Assembly: GCF_010730745.1 (NCBI RefSeq)
Contig: NZ_AP022615.1
Span: 4,986,577 to 5,050,576, forward strand
Source of the DNA: Mycobacterium heidelbergense
GTDB lineage: Bacteria > Actinomycetota > Actinomycetes > Mycobacteriales > Mycobacteriaceae
Direction: 5' to 3'
DNA length: 64,000 nucleotides
Part shown: piece after piece, positions 8,016-16,697 of the stretch
Layout: each line of letters begins with the position of its first letter
How positions within the stretch are numbered: the stretch's first letter is position 1
Notes under the pieces: model-generated
Databases searched by the model: none
What the model saw: only the letters and a program-made list of their open reading frames with translations
What the model was told of the DNA's origin: nothing
Position numbers and translations under genes: made by a program

Positions 8016-9251
8016 TCAGAGCGCCGCGAGGATGTGGAGCGCGATTGTGGACAGGTCGACGGACAGCGTTCGCGTTGCCGTTGCCAACGGTCCCGCGACG
8101 TTGGCCGCCAACGACGGGCCGAGCGCCGCGGCGATATCGGTCGCGAGCGCTGGCTCGAAGCCCTTGAGCGCGTTGGCGGCCAGGCCGGGCAGCCCAGCCG
8201 ACAGACCGGCGAGAGCGCTGCCGCCGTTCACGACGTCGGCCGCGGTGGCGGCGCCAGCCCCGCCGAGCGACGGGAAGAGCGACTGAATGAACTGGGTCAA
8301 CCCGTTGAGCACACCATCAAACGCGACCTGCGGAGCCGGCCAACCAGTGGTCAGCTGGGACAGGAAGGCCGAGGATGCGGCCGCAAGACTGCCGCCATTC
8401 ACCATGTTCTGAGCACCGGGAGTGACCATGGCCTTCGCGGTCGAGTTCAAAACATTGTCGAGAGCGTAGACGAAGCCGGTACTTCCCGAGGCCGGTGGCG
8501 AAAGCAGGCTGATGCTTCCATTAAGGAGGGCGTCCAGCGTAACGGGAGGGGTGTTCAGCAAGTTAGTGATTGCGCCAACCAGATCCCCGCTATTGGCAGA
8601 ATTAACAGCCGCCTGCAGGCTGTCTCCCATTACGCCCATGAAATATCCCGGTGCCGTGAATACATAAATGCCTAAGTATTGGACATTGGTAGTGCCTATC
8701 AGCGTGTTGACGAAATTCGCAAAGTTTGTTGAGATCTCCCTGGGAATGGCGAGAGTATTTTCCATCGGCTGCAAGACTTGAAGAAAGATCTGAGTCCAAA
8801 AAGCGCTCGTTAGATTGTTAACAAATCCACTGACATTGCCCGCCTGAAGGTCGGTGAATGCCGTCGTAAGCAGAGGGAAAAAAGCGGTAGGACCTTGTCC
8901 GCCGAAGTAGTTAGAAGCGCCGGACGCTCCGCTTTGCATTGTCGTAATGTAGAAATCCCCATAATAGAGCCAGTTCGCCGCTGCCTGCTGCGCGACCGGG
9001 AACGGAAGCGCGCCCCACGTCTGCGCAAACGCCTGCAGATTGGCTCCCGTGGTCTGGAAGAGGTCGATCCAGCTTTGGACCGGGTTGACGGCGTCGGCGA
9101 GTTCCACCGCGCGGTGCTGGATGTTGACAACGCTGTGCTGGAGGCCGGCAGCGACATCGTTGGAGACCGACGGGGTCAAGGCGATCAGGCTGGCACCTAC
9201 TGCCGCGGCACCCGCGGTGACGAGGGGTCGGAAGGCTGCGAGCTGTTGCAT
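8016..9251 (-). CDS. mycobacterial exported alanine-rich protein (paralogue of 20355-21494)
   Basis: 411 residues. The N-terminus is a signal-like hydrophobic segment (LVTAGAAAVGASLIALTP) followed after a short spacer by VNIQHRAVELADAV. The gene at 20355 carries the same signature (GASLIAVTP, then IQQRAVELTSG), so both belong to one mycobacterial family of secreted or outer-envelope proteins rich in Ala, Leu, Asn and Gly. The rest consists of amphipathic NxLxGxxxx segments and ends in a hydrophobic LHILAAL. Its terminator is at 7954-8002. No enzymatic motif is seen and the function is unknown. Confidence 0.8.
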   Translation of the reverse strand: MQQLAAFRPLVTAGAAAVGASLIALTPSVSNDVAAGLQHSVVNIQHRAVELADAVNPVQSWIDLFQTTGANLQAFAQTWGALPFPVAQQAAANWLYYGDFYITTMQSGASGASNYFGGQGPTAFFPLLTTAFTDLQAGNVSGFVNNLTSAFWTQIFLQVLQPMENTLAIPREISTNFANFVNTLIGTTNVQYLGIYVFTAPGYFMGVMGDSLQAAVNSANSGDLVGAITNLLNTPPVTLDALLNGSISLLSPPASGSTGFVYALDNVLNSTAKAMVTPGAQNMVNGGSLAAASSAFLSQLTTGWPAPQVAFDGVLNGLTQFIQSLFPSLGGAGAATAADVVNGGSALAGLSAGLPGLAANALKGFEPALATDIAAALGPSLAANVAGPLATATRTLSVDLSTIALHILAAL

Positions 9252-9970
9252 GCGTTTGTCCTTTGCTGTCTGTAATCCAGGTGTTCGTAGACTAGCTGAG
9301 AGCAGCCTAAGAAGAGGCTGTTTCGTAGGCCAGCCCCAACATGCTTCGGTTTGCAGATCTGGTGCAAACTACTTTCAGTGCAATATCACAGCTCACAAGC
9401 CACTTCCAATGAACTTGGCAAACCGTTTGGCCTACACCGTTATTTCAACCTGCAAGTGATGTTCGTGGGACTCCGGGACCATTCACGCCGCGCCAAAAGA
9501 CCCGCCTCGAGCAGGATTGTGCATATCTCTGCAGTTCAGGCCATGTGTTGAGCGGTGTGAACATCGCCATCACCCGAATCGCTTGGCCTTCTCACGTTTC
9601 TCAGCTACCACGTTTGCCCCAGTGCGATGTGGCGTCCAGATACGGCGAGTGTCATGCGGTCCGGTCCCTCGCCGGTCGGGAATCATCCCGGGCGTCCCGT
9701 GCTTTCCTGTGGGCCCATCAGGTCTGCTGGCCGGCGCAAAGTGCAGCCGCGCCAGCCCTCGCGGTTCTAAGGCGATGATGTCAGTGGACGATCTGCGTCG
9801 ACGCGAGGACGCTGGGCCCTTCCCCACTCTCCTCGACCTCTTCCCCGTTGTGTGTGGTGCGACGTCGACGTACTGTCACGCGCGGCTGTTCTTCACCGAG
9901 CAGCACACGCGCGACCAGTCGACATGGCTCAGTGATTTTTCCAAAGTTATTCTGTCGGTCAGTAATCCGG
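9252..9970. other. gene-free region
   Basis: About 720 bases with no frame that I can support. Translations on both strands are Arg/Ser/Pro-rich and have no family resemblance. The first 150 bases upstream of 9251 are AT-richer and probably hold the promoter of the exported-protein gene. Confidence 0.4.
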
Positions 9971-10255
9971 TCAACGCACCGTCAACGCACCGGTAAGACC
10001 GAAAGCGACGTACGGATCCTGATCGGGTGGTTCGTCGGCACCTAAGATGAGTCTGACCACTTGTTCTTGCCAGCCCTGTAGCGCCGCCGCCAAGAGGTCC
10101 TTCCTGGTGCTGAAGTACTTATAGACAGTGGCCAGCGCCACTCCCGACCGCTGGGGCACGTCTCACATCTGCACCACGTCGGTGCCGGCCTTGCCGATCA
10201 AGGCGCCGACCGTATCGACGGTCTTAGCCCGCCGCTTCAGCTGACCGCTGATCAT
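9971..10255 (-). pseudogene. broken TetR-family regulator
   Basis: The reading frame starts at an ATG at 10255 and shows a TetR DNA-binding domain (KTVDTVGALIGKAGTDVVQM, then DVPQRSGVALATVYKYF). An in-frame TGA at 10163-10165 falls exactly where TetR proteins have Arg (VVQM-R-D), consistent with a CGA to TGA change. The frame ends at 9971 after about 90 codons, so the ligand-binding half (about 100 residues) is missing too. The recognition helix is KstR-like. It is not expected to be functional. Confidence 0.75.
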
Positions 10256-10912
10256 TTCTGTCAATGGAACCAGCCGAGTTGTCCCGATCCTCCCTCTGTG
10301 GGCGTTCACCCGATACATCCTGAAAATAACGTAAGGCTCTTGGGTGGTGATGCGGAAGCACGCCCGGCCCAATGGTAGGGCTACGCTTCAATTTGGCCAG
10401 ACTGGCGGGCCTTTCTACCGTCGTCACCGACGCGCATGATTCGCCGCCTTTTGACTACGGAAGAATCGCCGAAGCGACGAATCGCATTCACGCACAAAAC
10501 GAATGCGGGCCTTTCAGTCGCGGTTCGAACCTGACTCGGGGCCACGCCCTCGCCCTGCCCAGAGCGCGTTGACCTGCGACTTTAGTCGTTGAGTGCACTT
10601 CGCAGCGACTTGCGGGGCTGCGCCGATTTGTCGCGCGTAGGTGGACATAAAGTGCGCCCTACCTGCGACCGACAACTGCTGTGTCCCCTGTTACCGATGT
10701 TGCGCCTAAGCCGCACCCACCCGGTCAGCATGGGCCAATCCTGCGCGATTTTTCGCAGCGGCGTGACGCTCGCGTGAGCACGTCCCCGACGGCGTTCATG
10801 GCGCTTTGCCAGGCGCGACCACAGCCATCCCCAGCGCGTCGGCAGCCTCGCCGCCGGCGTCTTGCGATTCCCGACAGCTGCATGTGGCTAACATGCAAGC
10901 TATGCTTTAAAG
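10256..10912. other. gene-free region upstream of a VapBC module
   Basis: No supported gene. A gapped inverted repeat (TTGTCG...CGACAA with GTAGG...CCTAC inside) lies at about 10628-10675. The last 60 bases, which are AT-richer around GCTATGCTTTAAAG, probably hold the promoter of the vapB gene that follows. Confidence 0.4.
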
Positions 10913-11140
10913 ATGCCCCGCATGGTTCAGATCCGAAACGTTCCTGACGAGCTTGTGCATGAGCTAAAGGGCCGGGCGGCGGCGCACCGGATGAGCCTGA
11001 GCGATTTCCTGCTTGCCCGGCTGGGCGAGATCGCCGAAGAACCAACGCTCAACGAGGTTGTCGATCGTCTTGCGGCGCTGCCGCGCCGGAACATCGGCGT
11101 GAGCGCGGCCGAGCTGGTCGGCGAAGCTCGATCCGAGTGA
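10913..11140 (+). CDS. VapB-type antitoxin
   Basis: 75 residues. The N-terminus VQIRNVPDELVHELKGRAAAH is a ribbon-helix-helix DNA-binding motif of the FitA/VapB kind. The C-terminus is acidic and would wrap the toxin. It overlaps the toxin gene by 4 bases (GTGA), the usual coupling of such pairs. It should repress its own promoter together with the toxin and be degraded under stress. Confidence 0.9.
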   Translation: MPRMVQIRNVPDELVHELKGRAAAHRMSLSDFLLARLGEIAEEPTLNEVVDRLAALPRRNIGVSAAELVGEARSE

Positions 11141-11526
11141 TCGTGGTGGACGCGTCGGCGGCCGTCGAGCTCGTCCTCGCGACGCCGCCGGGGGCGGCGG
11201 TGGCCCGGCGCTTGCGCAGCGAGACGGTGCATGTTCCCGCCCACTTCGATGTTGAGGTGATCGGGGCGATACGGCGAGCGGTTGTGCGTCGGCTGATCAG
11301 CGATCACGAAGGGCTCGTCGCTGCTGCCGATTTCCGGAGCCTGTCATTGAGACGCTGGCCGATAATGCCTTTCGTCCAGCGCGCCTACCAACTGCGGAAC
11401 ACGCACACGGTGGCCGATGCGGTGTACGTTGCCCTCGCCGAGGGCCTCACGGCACCGCTGATCACCTGCGACGCGCGACTGGCTCAATCCCACGGCCATG
11501 ATGCACACATCGAGCTTGTTGCCTGA
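11137..11526 (+). CDS. VapC PIN-domain toxin
   Basis: 129 residues starting at GTG within the stop of vapB. The PIN-domain acidic residues are in place: VVDASAAV (Asp5), FDVEVIGAIRR (Glu), TVADAVYVALAE (Asp) and ITCDARLA (Asp). VapC proteins are Mg2+-dependent ribonucleases, usually cutting a tRNA or rRNA loop. The RNA target of this one cannot be read from the sequence. Confidence 0.9.
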   Translation: MIVVDASAAVELVLATPPGAAVARRLRSETVHVPAHFDVEVIGAIRRAVVRRLISDHEGLVAAADFRSLSLRRWPIMPFVQRAYQLRNTHTVADAVYVALAEGLTAPLITCDARLAQSHGHDAHIELVA

Positions 11527-11614
11527 CGGCATGGATACGACGTGCGGTTGAGCACGAACTACACGCCGGTTGAGTCAGCCTTATTGCGCGGCGCAACACC
11601 GGCAGACTCCCCTA

Positions 11615-11721
11615 CGGCTCGTCGCTAACGTGCTATCGGATGCGCTATCAAATTTCAAAGAGCACCATGGCCCCGCCCGAGTAACCAACGATACGTCTGG
11701 TCTAACTGTGGCCCCTGTTGC
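11615..11721. repeat. 107-bp direct repeat, copy 1
   Basis: About 87 percent identical, without gaps, to 12581-12687 in the same orientation. The two copies lie just outside the vapC-vapB pair. Each contains GTGCTATCGGATGCGCTATCA, in which GCTATC is repeated at 12-base spacing and which resembles a toxin-antitoxin operator. Confidence 0.85.
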
Positions 11722-11812
11722 GTCCAAGGCTGCGCCAGGCCCCGCAAAAATCGCAGTGGCGTTACGCCCGCGGGGGTCGTGACGCTGACGCGGGAGTCGC
11801 GGCCTGACGCAA

Positions 11813-12244
11813 TCAGATAAGCGTCAGGTTGCGCGCATCGGCGCGCCGGACAGCGTCGATGGGAATCGTCTGATCCAGAGTCGCGAACCGGCAGCCGTTG
11901 GCGGTTGCGAGCGCGAGTAGATATGCGTCGGTCACCTGACGATGTCCGTGCAGCCGCGTGTAGTCGAAAAGCTCGTCGTCGAGCAGACTGACCGAACATG
12001 TCCAGTACTCGTGATACTCGGTCGCCGCGGCGCGAGCCAACCTGGCGATTGCCTGTGCAGGTGGCACCGGGCTGGGGTATCGAGGCTGGCTGACGATCCG
12101 AGCGAAGCCGTTCTGAGTTATCGCACACGACGCCCAGCCGTGGACGATCTCGGCGTCGATCCACCCACGAACACGCTCGTGATCGACGTGATCGCTGTCA
12201 AGCAGCGCAATGAGGACATTGACGTCCAGCAGGGCGCGCGTCAC
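11813..12244 (-). CDS. VapC PIN-domain toxin
   Basis: 143 residues. PIN signature: ALLDVNVLIALLD (Asp7), ITQNGFARIV, QVTDAYLLALA (Asp) and FATLDQ (Asp). It starts inside the stop codon of the upstream vapB (ATG overlap at 12241-12244) and is translated with it. It should be a ribonuclease toxin. It belongs to a different VapC subgroup from the 11137 gene, with a longer helix before the third acidic residue. Confidence 0.92.
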   Translation of the reverse strand: MTRALLDVNVLIALLDSDHVDHERVRGWIDAEIVHGWASCAITQNGFARIVSQPRYPSPVPPAQAIARLARAAATEYHEYWTCSVSLLDDELFDYTRLHGHRQVTDAYLLALATANGCRFATLDQTIPIDAVRRADARNLTLI

Positions 12245-12480
12245 ACGGCTTCCTCGTCACGCAGCCGGTCGATGAGAGCGTTGGACACGGCAGCCCCTCG
12301 ATGCTCGAAGGGTTCGAAACCGTAGAAGCTTTCCCGTGTGGGCGTGCCGGTCTGGCACTGTTGTGTCAGCGCCTGCCGCGCGAGATCGGACAGAACTTCG
12401 CCTGCTGTGCGGTTCTCGCGGCGCGCGCGTTCCTTCACCGCGAGCAATACGTCATCATCCAAGGACAGCGTGGTGCGCAT
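12241..12480 (-). CDS. VapB-type antitoxin
   Basis: 79 residues. MRTTLSLDDDVLLAVKERAR is a ribbon-helix-helix start. The C-terminal ESFYGFEPFEHRG segment is the conserved toxin-binding tail seen in this VapB subgroup. First gene of a minus-strand pair with VapC. The promoter should lie in 12481-12580, next to the second 107-bp repeat. Confidence 0.92.
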   Translation of the reverse strand: MRTTLSLDDDVLLAVKERARRENRTAGEVLSDLARQALTQQCQTGTPTRESFYGFEPFEHRGAAVSNALIDRLRDEEAV

Positions 12481-12580
12481 GCATCTGATGCTAGCGCATC
12501 AAGCCGATCCCCAGACCGGGCCGGGCGGCCGCGTTGCCCGAAGTCACACCCGCCGCACCAGCACCACCAGGACCCCAGTG

Positions 12581-12687
12581 CGGCTCGTCGCCAATGTGCT
12601 ATCGGATGCGCTATCACGTTTCAAAGAGCACCATGGCCGCCCGCGAGTAACCAGCGATACCCCTGGTCCTACTGTGGCCAGTGTTGC
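12581..12687. repeat. 107-bp direct repeat, copy 2
   Basis: Partner of 11615-11721 (93 of 107 bases match, constant offset of 966). Together the copies bracket the vapBC pair at 11813-12480. Confidence 0.85.
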
Positions 12688-12990
12688 ATTGCGCGCAACG
12701 CCGACGCCACCCGCGGGCCGTCGAGCCCCTTACGCCACACCCGCCACGTTACATTCCCCCCGAGCAATGCCCGCCGAAGGCTGGACTGATTGGGCCGATG
12801 CGGCGCAGTAGAATTGTGCCGTTCCAACCGTGACATGGACTCAGGATACTCGTGGGACCTCCTGTCGCTGTCCGCGAGCGTGACGTGGCTGCGAAAATCC
12901 GGACCGGGCGACACCATGGCGTCACGTTCGGCGACTCACGACCAAGGCCGCATCGTTGCTACCGCGATACTACCTGGGTAGCATCATGGT
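12688..12990. other. gene-free spacer before mazE9
   Basis: No supported gene. The final bases (GGTAGCATCATGGT before the ATG at 12991) are expected to hold the mazEF promoter and start region. Confidence 0.4.
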
Positions 12991-13221
12991 ATGAAACTGA
13001 GCGTGAGCCTCTCCGACCAAGACATCGCCGTGTTGGACGCCTACGTCAAGAAAGCCGGCCTGCCCACGCGGTCGGCGGGTTTGCAACGCGCGGTACAAAT
13101 GCTGCGCCACCCCACGCTCGAGGAGGACTACGCCCAAGCCTGGGCACAGTGGTCCGCTGCCGAGGATGCCGAGGCATGGGAGGCGACCGTCGGGGACGGC
13201 GTGAGCGATGCGCCGCGGTGA
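12991..13221 (+). CDS. mazE9: MazE9 antitoxin
   Basis: 76 residues. The start MKLSVSLSDQDIAVLDAYV is a ribbon-helix-helix motif. The tail (HPTLEEDYAQAWAQWSAAED, ending in GDGVSDAPR) closely matches what I recall of M. tuberculosis MazE9 (Rv2801A). It overlaps the toxin gene by 14 bases. Its role is to neutralise MazF9 and autoregulate the pair. Confidence 0.9.
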   Translation: MKLSVSLSDQDIAVLDAYVKKAGLPTRSAGLQRAVQMLRHPTLEEDYAQAWAQWSAAEDAEAWEATVGDGVSDAPR

Positions 13222-13555
13222 CATCTGGCAGGTCGACCTGGAACCCGCCCGTGGCAGCGAGGCGAACAAGCAGCGCCCCGCCGTCGTCGTCAGCAACGAC
13301 AGGGCCAATGCCGCAGCGACATCCCTTGGCCGCGGCGTCGTCACCGTGGTGCCGGTAACCAGCAACATCGACAAAATCTATCCATTTCAGGTGCCACTGT
13401 CGGCGGCGACAAGTGGACTCGCCGTCGAGTCAAAGGCACAGGCCGAGCAGGTGCGCTCTATTGCGGCACAGCGCTTGCTGCGCCGCATTGGCCAGGTCTC
13501 GGCGGCCGAACTTGCCGCGATTGACGATGCGCTGCGGCTCCATCTGACGCTCTAA
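13208..13555 (+). CDS. mazF9: MazF9 endoribonuclease toxin
   Basis: 115 residues. RRGDIWQVDLEPARGSEANK and RPAVVVSNDRAN are the MazF/PemK fold signature with the conserved Arg and Ser/Thr of the active site. VVPVTSNIDKIYPFQV and KAQAEQVRSIA follow. It is very similar to M. tuberculosis MazF9 (Rv2801c). It cuts RNA at a short single-stranded sequence when MazE is lost. Translation is coupled to mazE9. Confidence 0.92.
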   Translation: MRRGDIWQVDLEPARGSEANKQRPAVVVSNDRANAAATSLGRGVVTVVPVTSNIDKIYPFQVPLSAATSGLAVESKAQAEQVRSIAAQRLLRRIGQVSAAELAAIDDALRLHLTL

Positions 13556-13762
13556 GCAGCCAGCGCGCATCGGCGCTACCCGAGCGCTTTGGCCGCCGGC
13601 AAGCTGGCCGAATGCCGCTGGCCGGTGAGCGCTTTGCCTGCTTTCAGCGACAACTTGACCGCACCGACGTGACCTGAATCCTATTGCACAGCAAGGAAAC
13701 TCACGTCAAGACGTCGACAGGCTGGCCGGTGACGTCGGCGGTCGGCCGGCCGTCCGCCGCGC

Positions 13763-14572
13763 TCAGACGACCTGCAGCCCCTCGGGGATGTCCAGCGGGT
13801 TGCGCCAAAACGCGTCATTGACAAAACGATTGAACAAATCCGGCGGCAACAACGTCGCCCGCGGCTCAGCCTTGACCGTACCGCGCACCGTGTGCAACCC
13901 CGGCGTACCGGCGCGCTCGTCGAACTCGGTGACGTCGTAATCGACGTGGCCAAAATCGTGCTCAAAGGCCGGCTCACCCAAAAACGCGTAGATGGCGTGC
14001 ATCACCTTGGCCGGATCCGTGCTCAGCGTCTCGTACTGGACCAACAACAGCCGATCCGTCTGCGCGCCATAACACGCCTGCTTCAGCGCATCGTAGGGAC
14101 CACCGACCATGCCATCCGGCGCCACCACGCCATTGGCGCGGGTGTACACCGTGCCATCGGGCTGATAGTTGAAAATTGACGACGGGCTAAAGATATTGCG
14201 CTGGATCAACCGCTCAATGCTGTCGACCACCCACGACAACTCCCGCACACAGGCGATCACCTTCGCCTCCGGGAACAGCCGCTCGATCGCCGGCATCCAC
14301 GCACACCACGCACGGCTGGTATCAAAGATCACCTCCGCCGGGCAATCGGCATAAAAGTCATCGAACAACCCACGCAGGATCCGCTCCCGCTTAGCGTCAT
14401 CGATGAACACCGAAAACTCATTGCGCGCACTCATCTGACTCAGCAGCGCACCGAACAGCCCCGCCAACGGACCCGACATCCCAGCCTCAAACCGCGGATT
14501 CTGCCGCAACAACGCCGCCAACAACGTCGAACCCGACCGTGGGAGACCCGAGATGAAATGCATAGATGCCAT
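13763..14572 (-). CDS. sulfotransferase-family protein
   Basis: 269 residues from the ATG at 14572, chosen because AAGGAGAG sits just upstream and the next residues are the 5'-PSB loop (FISGLPRSGSTLL) that binds the phosphosulfate donor PAPS. The 3'-PB region follows with VIACVRELSWVVDSIERLI. The C-terminus has a conserved GEPAFEHDF and HTVRGTVKAEPR. The family transfers sulfate to carbohydrates or lipids. The acceptor is unknown, but mycobacterial relatives act on glycolipids. A longer reading to 14725 would add residues that resemble nothing. Confidence 0.85.
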   Translation of the reverse strand: MASMHFISGLPRSGSTLLAALLRQNPRFEAGMSGPLAGLFGALLSQMSARNEFSVFIDDAKRERILRGLFDDFYADCPAEVIFDTSRAWCAWMPAIERLFPEAKVIACVRELSWVVDSIERLIQRNIFSPSSIFNYQPDGTVYTRANGVVAPDGMVGGPYDALKQACYGAQTDRLLLVQYETLSTDPAKVMHAIYAFLGEPAFEHDFGHVDYDVTEFDERAGTPGLHTVRGTVKAEPRATLLPPDLFNRFVNDAFWRNPLDIPEGLQVV

Positions 14573-14856
14573 GGGGCTCTCCTTAACCGTCCGTCGGGTG
14601 GCCCGCGGACATCGAGTCGTGTAATGCCCACTAGATGGTAATTGATCGCGGCTCGCAACCGCCTCGCCGATGGTGGCCGAATCGTCCGGAGAAGGCGCCT
14701 CCGGAAAGCTGCCGGATTGAATCATCTGTTGCAGGATGCAAACAGCATAAAGGAGAGCGGCACTCGCTTTCGGTATAAATCCGAAACTCGCACCTTCATT
14801 CCCCAGGCGGTCGATTACGCTCGCAGCGTTACAGCATAGACGTCAGGAGAAGCATC

Positions 14857-15105
14857 ATGACCGACCCCAATGTGGCCGCCGCGCTGCGGAGCATGAAGGT
14901 TCCCGAGCAGATGGCCGGCAGTCAGGCCCTGAAGGACTTCCTGATCAGCCAAAGCGAGATCGACCAAAGCTCCACCACCCTCGACGAGCAACTCAATGCC
15001 CACCGGCAGCTACTAGCCCTGCTCGTCGGCTCGCACTTGGAGGTCGTTAACATCCTCGGAGCGCTCGAGGAAGGCCTGGTGAAAGCGGCGCAGCGACCCA
15101 CTTAG
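14857..15105 (+). CDS. small conserved-looking protein, unknown
   Basis: 82 residues after a good ribosome site (GTCAGGAG, 8 bases before ATG). It is almost wholly helical: PNVAAALRSMKVPEQMAG, then QSEIDQSSTTLDEQLNAHRQ and LLVGSHLEVVNILGALEEG. No Cys and no signal peptide. It is transcribed away from the sulfotransferase. I do not recognise the family. Confidence 0.6.
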   Translation: MTDPNVAAALRSMKVPEQMAGSQALKDFLISQSEIDQSSTTLDEQLNAHRQLLALLVGSHLEVVNILGALEEGLVKAAQRPT

Positions 15106-15189
15106 CAGGTGGCCAGTCAGCAGTCACTGGACTTCCATGCGACTGCGGGCCAAGTCGAGGCGAAGAGCAATGACCCACAGAGCATTTAA

Positions 15190-16383
15190 TCAGCCGCCAA
15201 CTGGCGAATGGGGGATGACTTTGCCGGCCGCCGGCATCTTGCTGGCGATGCCGCCGACGCCACGTCCGCTCAGCGCTCCCATCAGCGCCTGGGCGAAGGG
15301 GCTGGACGGCATGGCCGAGGCCTGTGATAACGCCGGGGTGGCCACACTGTTTGGCGGCAGCACCGGCGCCGCGCGGACTACCCCCTGAGCCGCCGTCGAC
15401 CAGCCCGGCGGAATCGACAATCCACCGATTTGCGCCGCATGCGACAACTGGCCCGAGATCGCCGTCCCCCACGACGTGAGCTGATTGGTCACCCCGCCGA
15501 CCACCAATTGCATTTTGCCGTCCACGAGCTCACCAATGCTCGTGAGCAGGCCATCGCTGCCTGTCAGACCCGTCGCCCCCGTCGCTCCGGCCGTCGAGTT
15601 GCTCATGTTCGTGAGCAACGAAATGGGCTGCTGCCCCATGCTCACCATGTAGTACGCAGCCTCCAGGGAATACAGCGACGACTGGCTGAATCCGCCCCCA
15701 TTCAACAACGAACTCAGACCGGTGGTGCTCAACAGCCAGGCCACCGGGGGCGACGCCGACAGTGAACCTAACGCCGCCTGCGTCTGGACACCCAGAGTCG
15801 TCAACGCCGCCAACACACTCGCCCCATCGACGATGCCCTGCGCCGGTGTCGCAGCCGCCGCATTCGTCATCGACGGCGGGGCACTTAGCGCCGGCACCTG
15901 CACCGCGCCACTCGCCGAGGTCGCATACCCATTCATCGCCGCCACGTCCTGGGCCCACATTTCCACGTACTGAGCTTCAGTCGCCGCGATCGCCGGAGTG
16001 TTTTGACCCAAAATATTGGTGGCCACCAACGCCGCCAACAACGCCCGATTCGTCGCGACCACCGCCGGGGGCACCGTCATCGCAAACGCCGTCTCGTACG
16101 CGGAGACCGCCGCGCTCGCCTGGGCACTGGCCTGCGCCGCCGCCGCCGCCGTCGTACCCATCCACGACACATACGGAGCGGCCGCACCGGCCATCGCCAT
16201 CGCCGACGGACCCGACCACCCACTGCTCAAATTCGCAATCACTGACTGATACGAACTCGCTGTGGCATACAAATCGGTAGCCAACCCATCCCACGCCGCG
16301 GCCGCCGCCACCAACGGCCCCGACCCCGGCCCCGCGTACATCAACCCCGAATTAACCTCCGGCGGAAAAAACGCGAAATACAC
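15190..16383 (-). CDS. PPE protein, SVP-type
   Basis: 397 residues from a GTG start. The N-terminal PPE domain (FAFFPPEVNSG, about 180 residues, with the SGWSGPSA turn carrying the Trp-x-Gly-like motif) pairs with the PE protein encoded 14 bases upstream. The C-terminal half has GGLSIPPGW, a form of the GxxSVPxxW motif that defines the SVP subfamily, and ends in a Gly/Pro-rich tail. PE-PPE dimers are exported by a type VII (ESX) system. No ESX core genes are in the window. Confidence 0.93.
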   Translation of the reverse strand: MYFAFFPPEVNSGLMYAGPGSGPLVAAAAAWDGLATDLYATASSYQSVIANLSSGWSGPSAMAMAGAAAPYVSWMGTTAAAAAQASAQASAAVSAYETAFAMTVPPAVVATNRALLAALVATNILGQNTPAIAATEAQYVEMWAQDVAAMNGYATSASGAVQVPALSAPPSMTNAAAATPAQGIVDGASVLAALTTLGVQTQAALGSLSASPPVAWLLSTTGLSSLLNGGGFSQSSLYSLEAAYYMVSMGQQPISLLTNMSNSTAGATGATGLTGSDGLLTSIGELVDGKMQLVVGGVTNQLTSWGTAISGQLSHAAQIGGLSIPPGWSTAAQGVVRAAPVLPPNSVATPALSQASAMPSSPFAQALMGALSGRGVGGIASKMPAAGKVIPHSPVGG

Positions 16384-16397
16384 GGCGACCGTCCTTC

Positions 16398-16697
16398 CTA
16401 ACCGGCCGCAGCCGCATTTGTCGCCTCGGCCACCGCGTACGACGTCCCACCGGTGGCCATGGCGGCGACAAATGCGTCATGAATCTGGCTAGCCATCGCC
16501 GCAACCGTTTGATACGCCAGCCCATGGGCAGCGAACTGCGTGGCCACCAACGCCGACACCTGATCAGCCGCCGGCGCCACCAGCTGCGTCGTCGGACCCT
16601 CCACCACCGCATTCTGCGCCGTCATCGACACACCGATGTTAGCCAAATTGCCCGCCGCGGCGGTCAACAATTCCGGTCGCGTGATCACAAAGGACAC
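16398..16697 (-). CDS. PE protein
   Basis: 99 residues, the length of a bare PE domain. MSFVITRPELLTAAAGNLANIG is the canonical start with Pro-Glu at residues 8-9. The C-terminal YAVAEATN fits the YxxxD/E secretion motif. It is the first gene of the PE-PPE operon and should form the helical heterodimer exported by ESX. Confidence 0.95.
   Translation of the reverse strand: MSFVITRPELLTAAAGNLANIGVSMTAQNAVVEGPTTQLVAPAADQVSALVATQFAAHGLAYQTVAAMASQIHDAFVAAMATGGTSYAVAEATNAAAAG

Noticed and set aside
9517..9996. 159-codon plus-strand frame
   Set aside because: No recognisable domain, no ribosome site and unusual composition; not supportable.
10522..10531. GGTTCGAACC resembling a tRNA T-loop
   Set aside because: The flanking stem does not pair and no acceptor, D or anticodon arm is found on either strand.
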